This document shows, one piece after another, positions 14,285 through 23,040 of a stretch of 47,764 nucleotides of DNA. The translations under genes were made by a program, and so were the position numbers. The DNA is taken from contig SAQE01000050.1 in NCBI GenBank assembly GCA_004020545.1, positions 1-47,764 on the forward strand, written 5' to 3'. Below the pieces are notes generated by a model. That model was not told where the DNA came from and did not search any database. It saw only the letters and a list, made by a program, of their open reading frames with translations. Source of the stretch: Mesorhizobium sp. GTDB taxonomy: Bacteria; Pseudomonadota; Alphaproteobacteria; Rhizobiales; Rhizobiaceae. Position 1 is the first letter of the stretch. Each line of letters opens with the position of its first letter.

Positions 14285-15208
14285 ATGGACGCCAAGACAT
14301 TCGATTCCAAGTCGCTGCTCGACAGCCTGTTCGAGAACGGCATCCTGTTCGAATCCGGCATCGACGGCCTCTATGGCCGCTCGGGCGCATTCGAGGAAGT
14401 GATCGAGCGGTTCGAGCGTCTCGTCACCCGGCTCGGTGCGCCCGACAAGGCCACCCGCATCCATTTTCCGCCGGGCATGAGCCGCGCGACGCTGGAGAAG
14501 AGCGGCTACATGAAGAGCTTTCCGCAGCTTGCCGGCTGTGTGCATTCCTTCATGGGTGGCGAGCGGGAGCATGCGCAACTGCTCGGCATGATCGCGGATG
14601 GCGGGGACTGGACGGAGCTGCAGAAGGCGACGGACGTCGCGCTGACACCGGCCGCTTGCTATCCGCTCTATCCCACCATCGCCGCGCGTGGCCCGGTGCC
14701 GGCGCAGGGCCTGCTTTTCGAGCTCTCCTCGTACTGCTTCCGCCACGAGCCGTCGAAGGACCCGGCGCGCATGCAGCTCTTCCGCATGCGAGAGTTCGTC
14801 AAGATCGGCACGGCCGAGCAGGTGCGCTCGTTCCGCGAAAGCTGGCTGAAGCGCGGCAAGGCGATGATCGAATCGCTCGACCTGCCCTGCGAGGTCGATC
14901 TTGCCAACGATCCGTTCTTCGGCCGCGGCGGCAAGATGATGGCCAACAACCAGCGCGATCAGGGCTTGAAATTCGAGCTGCTGATCCCCGTGACCAGCAT
15001 CGAGAAGCCGACGGCCTGTTTGAGCTTCAATTATCACCAGGACCATTTTGGCCGGACCTGGGGCCTGAAGTTCGCCGACGGGGAGTTCTGCCATTCGGCC
15101 TGCGTCGGCTTCGGGCTGGAGCGTGTGGCGCTGGCGCTGTTTCGCCATCACGGGCCGGACGCGGACGCCTGGCCGGCGGCGGTCCGCGACGTGCTGTGGA
15201 GCGTGTGA
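14285..15208 (+). CDS. amino acid:[carrier protein] ligase (truncated seryl-tRNA synthetase homologue)
   Basis: A 307-residue class II aminoacyl-tRNA-synthetase catalytic core without a tRNA-binding arm. Motif 2 is seen around residues 148-171 ([15 protein letters not shown] then QLFRMREF) and motif 3 as [12 protein letters not shown]. The three zinc ligands of this family are in place: Cys125 (TPAACYP), Glu170 (MREF) and Cys273 (HSACVGFG), the set also found in archaeal-type methanogen SerRS. Enzymes of this group from Bradyrhizobium and Agrobacterium were shown to activate glycine or alanine with ATP and pass it to the phosphopantetheine of a small carrier protein, not to tRNA. Substrate choice here cannot be read from sequence. 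It lies third in the operon, directly after ACP and flavoprotein genes, as in known cases. Confidence 0.92.
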   Translation: MDAKTFDSKSLLDSLFENGILFESGIDGLYGRSGAFEEVIERFERLVTRLGAPDKATRIHFPPGMSRATLEKSGYMKSFPQLAGCVHSFMGGEREHAQLLGMIADGGDWTELQKATDVALTPAACYPLYPTIAARGPVPAQGLLFELSSYCFRHEPSKDPARMQLFRMREFVKIGTAEQVRSFRESWLKRGKAMIESLDLPCEVDLANDPFFGRGGKMMANNQRDQGLKFELLIPVTSIEKPTACLSFNYHQDHFGRTWGLKFADGEFCHSACVGFGLERVALALFRHHGPDADAWPAAVRDVLWSV

Positions 15209-15209
15209 C

Positions 15210-16208
15210 ATGATGAGAGCTATCGCCGGCCTCGATCCGGCCAGCTACCGGCCGCACTGGCTGCACGATCCGCAAAGGCGCTGGCCGCAGACCAATTGCT
15301 ATGTCGATCTCGTGATCGAGGTTCTGCACGCGACCGGCCACGATCCGGTCGCGGCGCTCGGCTTCACCGTGGCGCAGGATTTCGAGGGTGATCAGTTCAC
15401 GTTCTTCAAGTTCCCGACCGCCGACCTGCAGAGGCTGGCGGGGCTGGACATCCAGGAACTGGCGATCTTCGATCGGCTGGAGACGCATGTGCTGGCACAA
15501 ATCGAACTCGGCCGGCTGCCGCTGGTCGAGGTCGACGCCTTCTACCTGCCCGACACCACGGGCATCACCTATCGCAATGGCCATTCCAAGACCACGGTCG
15601 GCATCGATGCGCTCGATCCCGAGGGGCGGCGGATGCGCTACTTCCACAATGACGGCTACTTCGCGCTCGAGGGCGAAGACTATGACGGCATCTTCGGCCA
15701 GCGGGATGGTGTGTCGGCCGGCGACCTGCCGCTGTTTCCTTACGCGGAATTCGTGAAGTTCGACGCCACGCGCCCGGCCCGTGACACGGTCGGGACCGCG
15801 GCGGCGTTGCTTGCGCATCACTTGAAGCGGCGGCCGAAGCGCAATCCGCTCGGCGCCTATGCGGCCGCGTTCGGTCGCCACGCTGAAACGCTGGCGACGC
15901 GCTCGCCGGACTATTTCCATACCTATGCCTTCAACTCGCTGCGCCAGGTCGGCGCGAATTTCGAACTCCTCGGCAGCCATCTCGAATGGCTGGGGCAGCA
16001 CGGCGAAACCTGCCTGGCGGAGGCTGCGCAAGCCGCCGGCAACATTGCCGACGGCGCCAAGGTCATGCAGTTCAAGCTCGCCCGCGCGATGGCGCGGCAG
16101 CGCTTCGACGGCCTGGCCGAGGCAATCGCGCCAATGGCGCAGGCCTACGACGCGGTGATGGACGTGCTGGACGCCCGCATGGCGGGTGTCGCCTCCAAGG
16201 CGGCCTAG
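15210..16208 (+). CDS. DUF1839 family protein
   Basis: A 332-residue soluble protein covering a whole DUF1839 domain. Conserved-looking stretches are QTNCYVDLVIEVLHATGHDP near the N-terminus, DQFTFFKFPTADLQRLAGLD, VDAFYLPDTTGITYRNGHSK and SLRQVGANFELLGSHLEWLG. The NCYVD and ATGH residues suggest a Cys/His pair that could form an active site, but this is a guess. The ATG at 15210 comes 1 nt after the ligase stop. DUF1839 genes commonly sit next to amino acid:carrier-protein ligase genes, which suggests a role in taking the aminoacyl group from the ACP or attaching it to an acceptor. No signal peptide is present. Confidence 0.85.
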   Translation: MMRAIAGLDPASYRPHWLHDPQRRWPQTNCYVDLVIEVLHATGHDPVAALGFTVAQDFEGDQFTFFKFPTADLQRLAGLDIQELAIFDRLETHVLAQIELGRLPLVEVDAFYLPDTTGITYRNGHSKTTVGIDALDPEGRRMRYFHNDGYFALEGEDYDGIFGQRDGVSAGDLPLFPYAEFVKFDATRPARDTVGTAAALLAHHLKRRPKRNPLGAYAAAFGRHAETLATRSPDYFHTYAFNSLRQVGANFELLGSHLEWLGQHGETCLAEAAQAAGNIADGAKVMQFKLARAMARQRFDGLAEAIAPMAQAYDAVMDVLDARMAGVASKAA

Positions 16209-16244
16209 GGCCGGCCGAGGCGCATTTGAGCATAGGGTGGGGGA

Positions 16245-18788
16245 ATGGACGCCACAGTGTCGATCGCCGACACAGCCGGATTGCTGGATCGGGGTTGGCG
16301 GATGGCCGTCTCGGCGGCCGGCGCCTGGGCTTCGCCGGACGATATCGACGCAAGCGCCGAATGGCTGGACGCGGCCTGTCCCGGCACGGCGGCGGGCACG
16401 TTGGAAAAGCATGGCCGCTGGGACCGCAAGCAGCCGACCCGGCTGCACGACCGCGATGTCTGGTACAGCCGCCGGCTCGACGCGACCGGTCCGGTGCGGC
16501 TGGTGTTCGAGGGTCTGGCGACTATCGCCGAGGTCTGGCTTGACGACCGGCTACTGCTCACCTCGACCTCGATGTTCGAGCGCCATGAAGCTGCGGTAAT
16601 CCTTTCAGGTGGCGAGCGGCTCGCTATCGTCTTTCGCAGTCTCGACCGCCGTCTGGAGACGGCGACCGGTCCACGCGCCCGCTGGCGTCCACGCATGATC
16701 GACGATCAGCGGCTGCGGTTGGTGCGCACCACCCTGATCGGACACATGCCGGGCTGGTGCCCGAACTTCGATGTCGTCGGGCCGTGGCGTCCCGTCAAGT
16801 TGATCCGCGGCGGGCAGCGCATCCTCGATGCCGACATGCGCGCCGAACTCGACGGCACTACCGGGCATCTTGCGGTCGCGATCACCCTCGCTGAGCCCTT
16901 CGACGATGCGGAAACGGCGCATGTCAGCTGCGCTGGAGTGCGTGCGCGCCTCAAGGTCGAGACACCCACCCGGCTGACGGCGGAACTGGACATTGCCGAT
17001 GTCGCCCCATGGTGGCCGAACAGTCATGGCGAGCCGGCGCTGCACGACGTGATGGCGACGCTCGGCACGATGCGCAACCGGCTCGGCCGGGTCGGGTTTC
17101 GCCGCATCGAGATCGATCGTGGCGCTGACGGACGCGATTTCCGCCTGGTCGTCAACGGCGTGCCGGTATTCTGCCGCGGCGCGGTCTGGACGCCGTCAGA
17201 TCCTGTGCGGCTGCCATGCGGGCGGGCCGAAATCGAACCCGATCTCGACCTCGTGCGCCAAGCCGGCGTCAACATGCTGCGGGTCGGCGGCACCTTCGCC
17301 TATGAGGGCGATGCTTTCCACGAGTTGTGCGACGAGATGGGCATTCTCGTCTGGCAGGACCTGATGCTCGCCAATTTCGACTATCCGGCGAAGAGCGAGG
17401 CTTGGCGGGCGGCGCTGTCGCGCGAGGTGGAAAACCTGTTGAAGCGGCTTCGGCATTCGCCGTCACTGGCGGTGCTGTGCGGCGGCAGCGAGGTGGCGCA
17501 GCAGGCTGCGATGCTCGGCATGCCGCCGGTGATGGATCCGACACCCTGGTTCGACGCGGTCGTGCGTCCGGCCACGCAGGCGATCCTGCCCGATCTCGCG
17601 CTGGTGTCTTCTTCGCCCTCCGGCGGCAGCCTGCCTTTCGCCGCGGATGGCGGCCCGACGCATTATTATGGCGTCGGCGCCTACTGCCGGCCGCTCGAGG
17701 ACGCGCGCCGCGCGGAGGTGCGTTTCGCCAGCGAGTGCCTCGCCTTCGCCAACGTGCCGGAACAGGCGACGCTGGATGAGCATCTGCCCGTTCCGCCCGG
17801 CCACGATCCGCACTGGAAGGCCGGTGTGCCGCGCGATGCAGGTGCGTCGTGGGATTTCGAGGATGTGCGCGAGCACTATCTCGAGGCGCTGTTCGGCGTC
17901 GATGCGCGCCGGCTGCGCATGGAAGATCCCGCGCGCTACCTCGACCTCTCACGCGCCGTCACCGCCGAGGTGGTTGAGCGCACGATCGACGAATGGCGCA
18001 GACCAGCCTCGCCGACGGCGGGTGCGCTGCTGTTTTTCTGGAAGGATCTGCGCCCGGGCGCAGGGTGGGGCATCATCGATTCCACCGGACGGCCGAAATC
18101 GGTCTGGCATGCGCTGAGACGCGCCTTCGCGCCGCTCAGGCTGACGCTGAGCGACGAGGGCGTCAACGGGCTGGGCGTCCATCTCGTCAATGACGGAGCA
18201 AAGGCGGTCGAGGCGACGCTGTCGCTTGCCTGTTTGCGCGATGGCGTCACCCCAGTGGTGACGGCGCGCCAGCCTGTCACCGTGCAGGGGCGCGGGGCGC
18301 AGTCCCTGTCGGCGTTTTCGCTGCTCGGCGCTTTCTTCGACCTGTCCTATGCCTATCGCTTCGGCCCGGCGGGTCACGAGGTAACCGTGGCAAGGCTGGA
18401 AGGCCACGACGGCGAGATCCTGGCCGAAGCCTTTCATGTGCTTCCAGGCGCCATGACCGCACGGCACGATGTCGGCTTGTCGGCGCGGTTGGTGCGCGCA
18501 GAAGACGGCTGGCGCCTGCGGCTCGCCTGCAGGCGAGCCGCCTATCACATCGCCATCAAGGATGGACTGTTCCTCCCGCGTGAGAACGGCTTCCACCTGA
18601 TGCCGGGCACGGTGAAGGAAATTGGCCTTGACGGGCCGGTCTCGGCCACGCCGGCCGGCATCGTGACGGCGCTGAATGGCGATCGCGACGCAGCCTACGA
18701 TGCACCACAAGCGGACATTGCTGAAATCGGGGCAGAAACCAGGGCAGAGATCATGCGAGCGTTGCAGCCCGCAAGGAGCATGGCATGA
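16245..18788 (+). CDS. glycoside hydrolase family 2 protein (beta-mannosidase-like)
   Basis: An 847-residue protein with the GH2 layout: an N-terminal jelly-roll sugar-binding domain ([30 protein letters not shown]), an immunoglobulin-like domain, a TIM barrel ([40 protein letters not shown]) and C-terminal beta domains. The acid/base Glu is present as LCGGSEVAQ (Glu416), where mannosidases read W-x-G-N-N-E; the nucleophile is FASECLAF (Glu497). Both catalytic residues therefore remain. There is no signal peptide, so it acts in the cytoplasm. The gene begins 36 nt after DUF1839 and overlaps the next gene as ATGA. A GH2 enzyme beside an aminoacyl-ACP system suggests that a glycoside is either the acceptor or a later intermediate, which is inference. 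Confidence 0.88.
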   Translation: MDATVSIADTAGLLDRGWRMAVSAAGAWASPDDIDASAEWLDAACPGTAAGTLEKHGRWDRKQPTRLHDRDVWYSRRLDATGPVRLVFEGLATIAEVWLDDRLLLTSTSMFERHEAAVILSGGERLAIVFRSLDRRLETATGPRARWRPRMIDDQRLRLVRTTLIGHMPGWCPNFDVVGPWRPVKLIRGGQRILDADMRAELDGTTGHLAVAITLAEPFDDAETAHVSCAGVRARLKVETPTRLTAELDIADVAPWWPNSHGEPALHDVMATLGTMRNRLGRVGFRRIEIDRGADGRDFRLVVNGVPVFCRGAVWTPSDPVRLPCGRAEIEPDLDLVRQAGVNMLRVGGTFAYEGDAFHELCDEMGILVWQDLMLANFDYPAKSEAWRAALSREVENLLKRLRHSPSLAVLCGGSEVAQQAAMLGMPPVMDPTPWFDAVVRPATQAILPDLALVSSSPSGGSLPFAADGGPTHYYGVGAYCRPLEDARRAEVRFASECLAFANVPEQATLDEHLPVPPGHDPHWKAGVPRDAGASWDFEDVREHYLEALFGVDARRLRMEDPARYLDLSRAVTAEVVERTIDEWRRPASPTAGALLFFWKDLRPGAGWGIIDSTGRPKSVWHALRRAFAPLRLTLSDEGVNGLGVHLVNDGAKAVEATLSLACLRDGVTPVVTARQPVTVQGRGAQSLSAFSLLGAFFDLSYAYRFGPAGHEVTVARLEGHDGEILAEAFHVLPGAMTARHDVGLSARLVRAEDGWRLRLACRRAAYHIAIKDGLFLPRENGFHLMPGTVKEIGLDGPVSATPAGIVTALNGDRDAAYDAPQADIAEIGAETRAEIMRALQPARSMA

Positions 18789-20575
18789 AGGGGATAGTCT
18801 TCGCCGACACGATCGGCTGGCTTCATGAAGGCAAGGGCACCATTGGGCGCGGCCGAGGCGTCGTCATCGCCGGGGCGCATGGCCACGAGGACCTGTGCAG
18901 CCGGCGTTTCCTGAGGCTGCTGGCCGACAAGGTGGCCGAAAACGGTCTGCCGGCGCTGCAGTTCGACTATCCCGGCTGTGGCAATGCCGCAGGGGATCAT
19001 TCAACGCCTGGTCAGGTGCAATGGTGGATAGAGAGCGTAGGCGCTGCGATCGATCGGCTGAAGCAGGATTGCGGCGTGGCGGACGTCATTTTGGTCGGCT
19101 TCCGGCTTGGCGCTCTGCTGGCGCCACTGGCGGCGGCCGGACGAGACGACGTGGCCGGTCTCGTGTTGCTCGCGCCGCCGTCCTCCGGCAAGGCCTATGT
19201 CCGCGAGATCACGGCCATGTCGCGCATGATCGACGCGCCGCTGGCCAGCCGTTCGGCGGGCGAAGCGCTTTTTACGGAGGGGCGCGAGGCCGCCGGCTTC
19301 CGGGTTTCGCATGAGACGCTGGCCGACCTTTCGGCGCTCGACTGGCGGCATTCCGCGGCAAGCCTTCCACCCTTGCCGATGCTGGTGCTTGCAAACGGCA
19401 AGCCGCTCGCCGCCGCCGAAATCCGTGGCGGCGGGGCGGGCGCCGCGGATATCGCCGAGGCCGAGTTCGATGGCTATCCTCTCTTGATGTGCGACCCGAC
19501 CGCCAACCGGATTCCGGCCGCCGCTCTTGACTGCTGCGCAGGCTGGATAGCCGACCATGCCGGCGAGGCGGTCGCAGGAAAGGCCATTCCGCACGATGCG
19601 TCGGAGTCCCTGGACGGTCCGCACTACACGGAAAAGCCGGTTCTGATCGGACCGGAGCCGATGATCTGCGGCGTGCTTTGCCGGCCGCGCGGACGCCAGA
19701 CCGCGGCCGAGCCGGTTATCTTCCTCAATGCTGGCGGCGTGCCGCATGTCGGCTGGGCGCGTGGCACGGTGGAAGCGGCGCGGGAGCTTGCGGCGGAAGG
19801 CGTAGCTTCGCTGCGCGTCGACCTGCCCGGACTTGGCCTCAGCGATCGGGCCGAGGAAGGGCGCCTGTTCCTCTATGACGGGCGCACGCGCCATGATGTC
19901 AGCCGTGCAATCGACTGGATGGAACGAGCCGGCTACCCCTCTGTCGGCTTGGTCGGCACCTGCGCCGGCGCATTCCAGGCTTTTCACACGGCACGGGCCG
20001 ATCGGCGGGTGCGGACGCTGACCATGATCAACCCGCTCTGCTTCGCCTGGAACAGTTCCTACGCGCTGGAGATGGCGGTCTGGAAGACTTACGAGACGTC
20101 CAAGGCCATGCTTGGGCAGAACGCCGCCGCCATTGAGGAGAGCCGCGAACCGGATGCCCCGACATGGCGCGGGATCGCTTCGCGCAGCGCCCGGCTGATT
20201 GTCCGGCGCGGGCTGGAGGTGATCAAGTCCACATTGTCGATGTTGCATCCGGCCGCTCTATTGGGGCAGCGGCGGGTGGAACGCTGGATGCGCGACCTTT
20301 GCGGCCGCGGCGTGCGGGTTCTCCTGGTGACCTCGGAAGGTGACCTGAGCCTGAAGGAGATCGCCCGCCATTTTGGGTCGGGCGAAGAGCGGCTCGGCAG
20401 CATTCGCGGCGTGACCAGGGTCTCGCTGCCGAATGCCGACCATACGTTGACGCCGTATCACGCACGGCGCGCCGTGATCGCGCGCCTGATCGATCACGGC
20501 GGCATCAGGCGTGACGGCCACGCTCGTTCCGAGCCGGTGCGCGCGACGACAAGCCCGTCCTTCCTGGCGCCATAG
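18785..20575 (+). CDS. tandem alpha/beta hydrolase protein
   Basis: A 596-residue protein with two alpha/beta-hydrolase units. The first (about 1-250) has [20 protein letters not shown] and the elbow [13 protein letters not shown], where Arg107 replaces the nucleophile Ser. The second (about 285-570) has [28 protein letters not shown] and the elbow [12 protein letters not shown], with Cys393 as possible nucleophile, and the late His in [13 protein letters not shown]. The first unit resembles the hydrolases of exosortase systems that carry an Arg at this point. The second could be a Cys acyltransferase or thioesterase. It is the last gene of the six-gene operon and overlaps GH2 by 4 nt. It may release or transfer the product from the ACP; that is inference. 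Confidence 0.8.
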   Translation: MKGIVFADTIGWLHEGKGTIGRGRGVVIAGAHGHEDLCSRRFLRLLADKVAENGLPALQFDYPGCGNAAGDHSTPGQVQWWIESVGAAIDRLKQDCGVADVILVGFRLGALLAPLAAAGRDDVAGLVLLAPPSSGKAYVREITAMSRMIDAPLASRSAGEALFTEGREAAGFRVSHETLADLSALDWRHSAASLPPLPMLVLANGKPLAAAEIRGGGAGAADIAEAEFDGYPLLMCDPTANRIPAAALDCCAGWIADHAGEAVAGKAIPHDASESLDGPHYTEKPVLIGPEPMICGVLCRPRGRQTAAEPVIFLNAGGVPHVGWARGTVEAARELAAEGVASLRVDLPGLGLSDRAEEGRLFLYDGRTRHDVSRAIDWMERAGYPSVGLVGTCAGAFQAFHTARADRRVRTLTMINPLCFAWNSSYALEMAVWKTYETSKAMLGQNAAAIEESREPDAPTWRGIASRSARLIVRRGLEVIKSTLSMLHPAALLGQRRVERWMRDLCGRGVRVLLVTSEGDLSLKEIARHFGSGEERLGSIRGVTRVSLPNADHTLTPYHARRAVIARLIDHGGIRRDGHARSEPVRATTSPSFLAP

Positions 20576-20795
20576 GGCGGTCGCTGATTCGGCTGCAGCA
20601 TTGGCATGTGTGGCAAGCGCATCGACATCAGTCTGAGCCTCGCCAGCGCAGCACCAACAGCGGTCGTGTCTAGTTTCTCACATGAGACTTGAGACTGGCA
20701 TCCAGGACACTGGGTGCCAGAGTTCCCGCGTAGGCCTTCCGGTCAGCGCTTCGAACTGTCAGCGAAAATTTGAAGATTTTCGGGAAACTCCGGAC

Positions 20796-20872
20796 TGGTC
20801 GGAGTGGCAGGATTTGAACCTGCGACCCCATCGTCCCGAACGATGTGCGCTACCAGACTGCGCTACACTCCG
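20796..20872 (-). tRNA. tRNA-Pro, anticodon CGG
   Basis: On the minus strand a full cloverleaf folds: acceptor arm CGGAGTG/CACTCCG, D arm GCGC/GCGC, anticodon stem CATCG/CGATG with loop TTCGGGA (anticodon CGG), and T arm GCAGG-TTCAAAT-CCTGC. The 3' ACCA is encoded. It reads proline codon CCG. It is isolated between the ACP operon and the NmrA-like gene, and convergent with the operon. I find no duplicate of its 3' end nearby that would mark an integrated element. Confidence 0.95.
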
Positions 20873-21113
20873 CGACCAGACGGCGGGCTTATAGCCGCCA
20901 CTTTCCGATCCTGCAAGCGGGAATGGTTGCACTTGTGTCGCATTTCTTTTGCTTTCACCAAGGTTGTCCGGAAGGCATGGGATTTGGCCATCGGACAAAG
21001 ACCGGTTCAAAGGACAAGCTGCGCCGTCTATAGATCGGTATCCCGGCCTTCGACGCCGTGCTGCGCCGCAGTCCGGCCCTGCAACCAGACTTTCCAGCGC
21101 AGCGACCGCACAG

Positions 21114-21995
21114 TCATCCGGCCGACCGGTTGAGGACGCTCCAGTCGAATGCTTTCGCCCAATCGGCGAAACTATGCCAGCGCACCTCCGGGAAATCCCT
21201 GCGCAAAGCGGCGATGTCGACGTCGTAGCCGACGCGGTCGAACCATTCGAACATCGCCGCCGCATCCTCGCTCTGTTGGCGGGCGACGGCGATCGGGATT
21301 TCCTGATAGGTGATCGGCCGGCCGATAGCCCGCGACAGGATCCTAGCCTGCTCTTCGCCTGACAACTCGTCGCCTGCGAAATCGAAGCGTCTGCCGAACA
21401 CGCTTTCGCGGCGCTCGGCCAGCGCTGCGACGAAGGCGCCGATGTCCGCGAGCGCAACCAGTTGCAGGGGCCGTTTGGCGGGCAAGGCAAAGGCATGGGT
21501 GCCCTGGCTGAGCACGCCGGCCGACCATGGCGCGACGGCATTCTCCATGAACGCGACCGGCGCGCTGATCGTGTAGGGAATGCCGAGGCCGGCGACATGC
21601 CGCTCGACAAGATATTTGCTTTCGAAATGCGGGATGCCGGTCTTCTTATCGGCGTCGGCGACCGACGAGTAGATCAGATGCCCGATGCCGGCAGCCTTCG
21701 CCGCATCGGCGGCGATGATGCCTTGGCTCGTCTCTTCCTCCAACCCGGCCTCGTAGCTGTTGCCCATCAGGAACATGGTGTCGATGCCCTTCGCGGCGCC
21801 GACAACCGATGCCGCGTCGCCAAGATCGCCGGCGACAATGTCCGCGCCCGCCGATGCCAGTCGCCGGGCGGCATCGCTGTCCGGCCTGCGCGTCAGCGCC
21901 TTCACGCTGTAGCCTCTTGAAAGAAGGGCGCGCGCGACGGCGCCGCCTTGCTGGCCCGTGGCGCCCGTTACGAGAACGGTTCGTTTGCTGGTCAT
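21114..21995 (-). CDS. NmrA-family NAD(P)-binding protein
   Basis: A 293-residue atypical short-chain dehydrogenase. The cofactor motif is intact (VLVTGATGQQGGAVARALL), and the NmrA/HSCARG pattern continues with FLMGNSYEAGLEEETSQGII, HLIYSSVADADKKTGIPHFE and SKYLVERHVAGLGIPYTI. The usual Tyr-x-x-x-Lys catalytic pair is not evident, as is common in this family, so it may be a redox sensor or a quinone-type reductase. It is transcribed away from an adjacent LysR gene with about 100 nt between them, the common layout for a regulator and its target. Confidence 0.85.
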   Translation of the reverse strand: MTSKRTVLVTGATGQQGGAVARALLSRGYSVKALTRRPDSDAARRLASAGADIVAGDLGDAASVVGAAKGIDTMFLMGNSYEAGLEEETSQGIIAADAAKAAGIGHLIYSSVADADKKTGIPHFESKYLVERHVAGLGIPYTISAPVAFMENAVAPWSAGVLSQGTHAFALPAKRPLQLVALADIGAFVAALAERRESVFGRRFDFAGDELSGEEQARILSRAIGRPITYQEIPIAVARQQSEDAAAMFEWFDRVGYDVDIAALRRDFPEVRWHSFADWAKAFDWSVLNRSAG

Positions 21996-22093
21996 TTATC
22001 TGGTCCTTCGGTTTCAATGGAGCAAAGTTAGGGATTGCCAGATTGATGCGTAATTGCCGATAATTGAGAAACTTTGTCCCACCGAGGTATACA

Positions 22094-22993
22094 ATGTTCG
22101 ACCTCAACGATGTCGTCGTGTTCGCTCGTGTCGTGGAAGCGGGCAGCTTCACCGCGGCCGCGCGATTGCTCGCCATGCCCAAGACGACAGTCAGTCGCCG
22201 TGTCGCCGCGCTTGAGAGCGAGGTCGGCGTGCGGCTGCTGCAGCGCACGACCCGCAGCCTCGGCATGACGGATGCCGGCCGCCTCTATTACGAGCAGAGC
22301 AGTCAGGCGCTGCGCATGATCGAGGAGGCAAACCTGCGTCTTGCCGAAGCGAGAGCGGAGCCGTCGGGCACGATCCGCATTTCTGCTCCCGTCGGCTTCG
22401 GGGCCTATTTCCTCAACCGCGCGGTGATCGAGTTTCTGGAGACGTATCCGAAAACCAAGGTCGAGCTCCGTCTTACCGACGACAGGCTGAACCTGGTCGA
22501 GGATGGTATCGATCTCGCCTTCCGGACCGGGGTTCTTGAGGACTCGACTTTGATCGCCCGCAAGCTCGGCGCCACGCACAGGCTGCTCTGCGCCAGTCCG
22601 AACTATCTTGCACGCCACGGAAAACCGGGCACGCCGTCGGACCTCGCTCAACATGACTGCGTAATCGCCGGCCCTTCGGTTATCGGCGCTCACTGGGTAC
22701 TGGATGGACCGGGCGGCCAGGAGACGGTCACAGTGGGCGGGCGCTTCGCCGCGAACGAGATGCAGGCGGTTATCGCCGCCGCCCTTGCGGATTATGGCAT
22801 CGCCCAGATGCCGCACAGCGTGGCCGAGGCGCTCATAGGCGAGGGGAGGCTATGCCGTGTTCTTAAGAATTATACCACGCCCGCAGGCGGGCTTTATGTC
22901 CTTTATCCGAGCAGCCGCCATCTTTCGCCCTTAGTCAAAGCCTTTATCGACCTGGCGACAGAGCGGATTTCCAAGCGGGTAAACACCGCTTAA
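22094..22993 (+). CDS. LysR-family transcriptional regulator
   Basis: A 299-residue intact regulator. Helix-turn-helix: SFTAAARLLAMPKTTVSRRV; linker helix to about residue 90; effector domain with GTIRISAPVGFGAYFLNRAV and LVEDGIDLAFRTG, the pattern of the CrgA/AaeR-type group. I start at the ATG at 22094 (MFDLNDVVVFARVVEAGSFT), preceded by GAGG with 6-nt spacing; an upstream in-frame ATG at 22064 adds residues outside the family. It is divergent from the NmrA-like gene and probably controls it. No stop or frameshift is present, in contrast to the LysR gene at 5333-6231. Confidence 0.88.
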   Translation: MFDLNDVVVFARVVEAGSFTAAARLLAMPKTTVSRRVAALESEVGVRLLQRTTRSLGMTDAGRLYYEQSSQALRMIEEANLRLAEARAEPSGTIRISAPVGFGAYFLNRAVIEFLETYPKTKVELRLTDDRLNLVEDGIDLAFRTGVLEDSTLIARKLGATHRLLCASPNYLARHGKPGTPSDLAQHDCVIAGPSVIGAHWVLDGPGGQETVTVGGRFAANEMQAVIAAALADYGIAQMPHSVAEALIGEGRLCRVLKNYTTPAGGLYVLYPSSRHLSPLVKAFIDLATERISKRVNTA

Positions 22994-23040
22994 GGCCATC
23001 TGTGCTACCCGGTCGGCCAACTTTTCAGCGTGAGATCCGA

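Noticed and set aside
12916-14361. 481-codon minus-strand open frame across the ACP and flavoprotein genes
   Set aside because: Mirror of the plus-strand codon bias; no motif, no ribosome binding site.
15027-16448. 473-codon minus-strand open frame
   Set aside because: Antisense to DUF1839 and neighbours, rich in Arg and Pro as expected for a shadow frame.
20796-20872. tRNA-Pro as attachment site of an integrated element
   Set aside because: No second copy of the tRNA 3' end was found in the window, and the integrase fragment is 9 kb away. It could be true with a partner outside the window, so it is only listed as a check.
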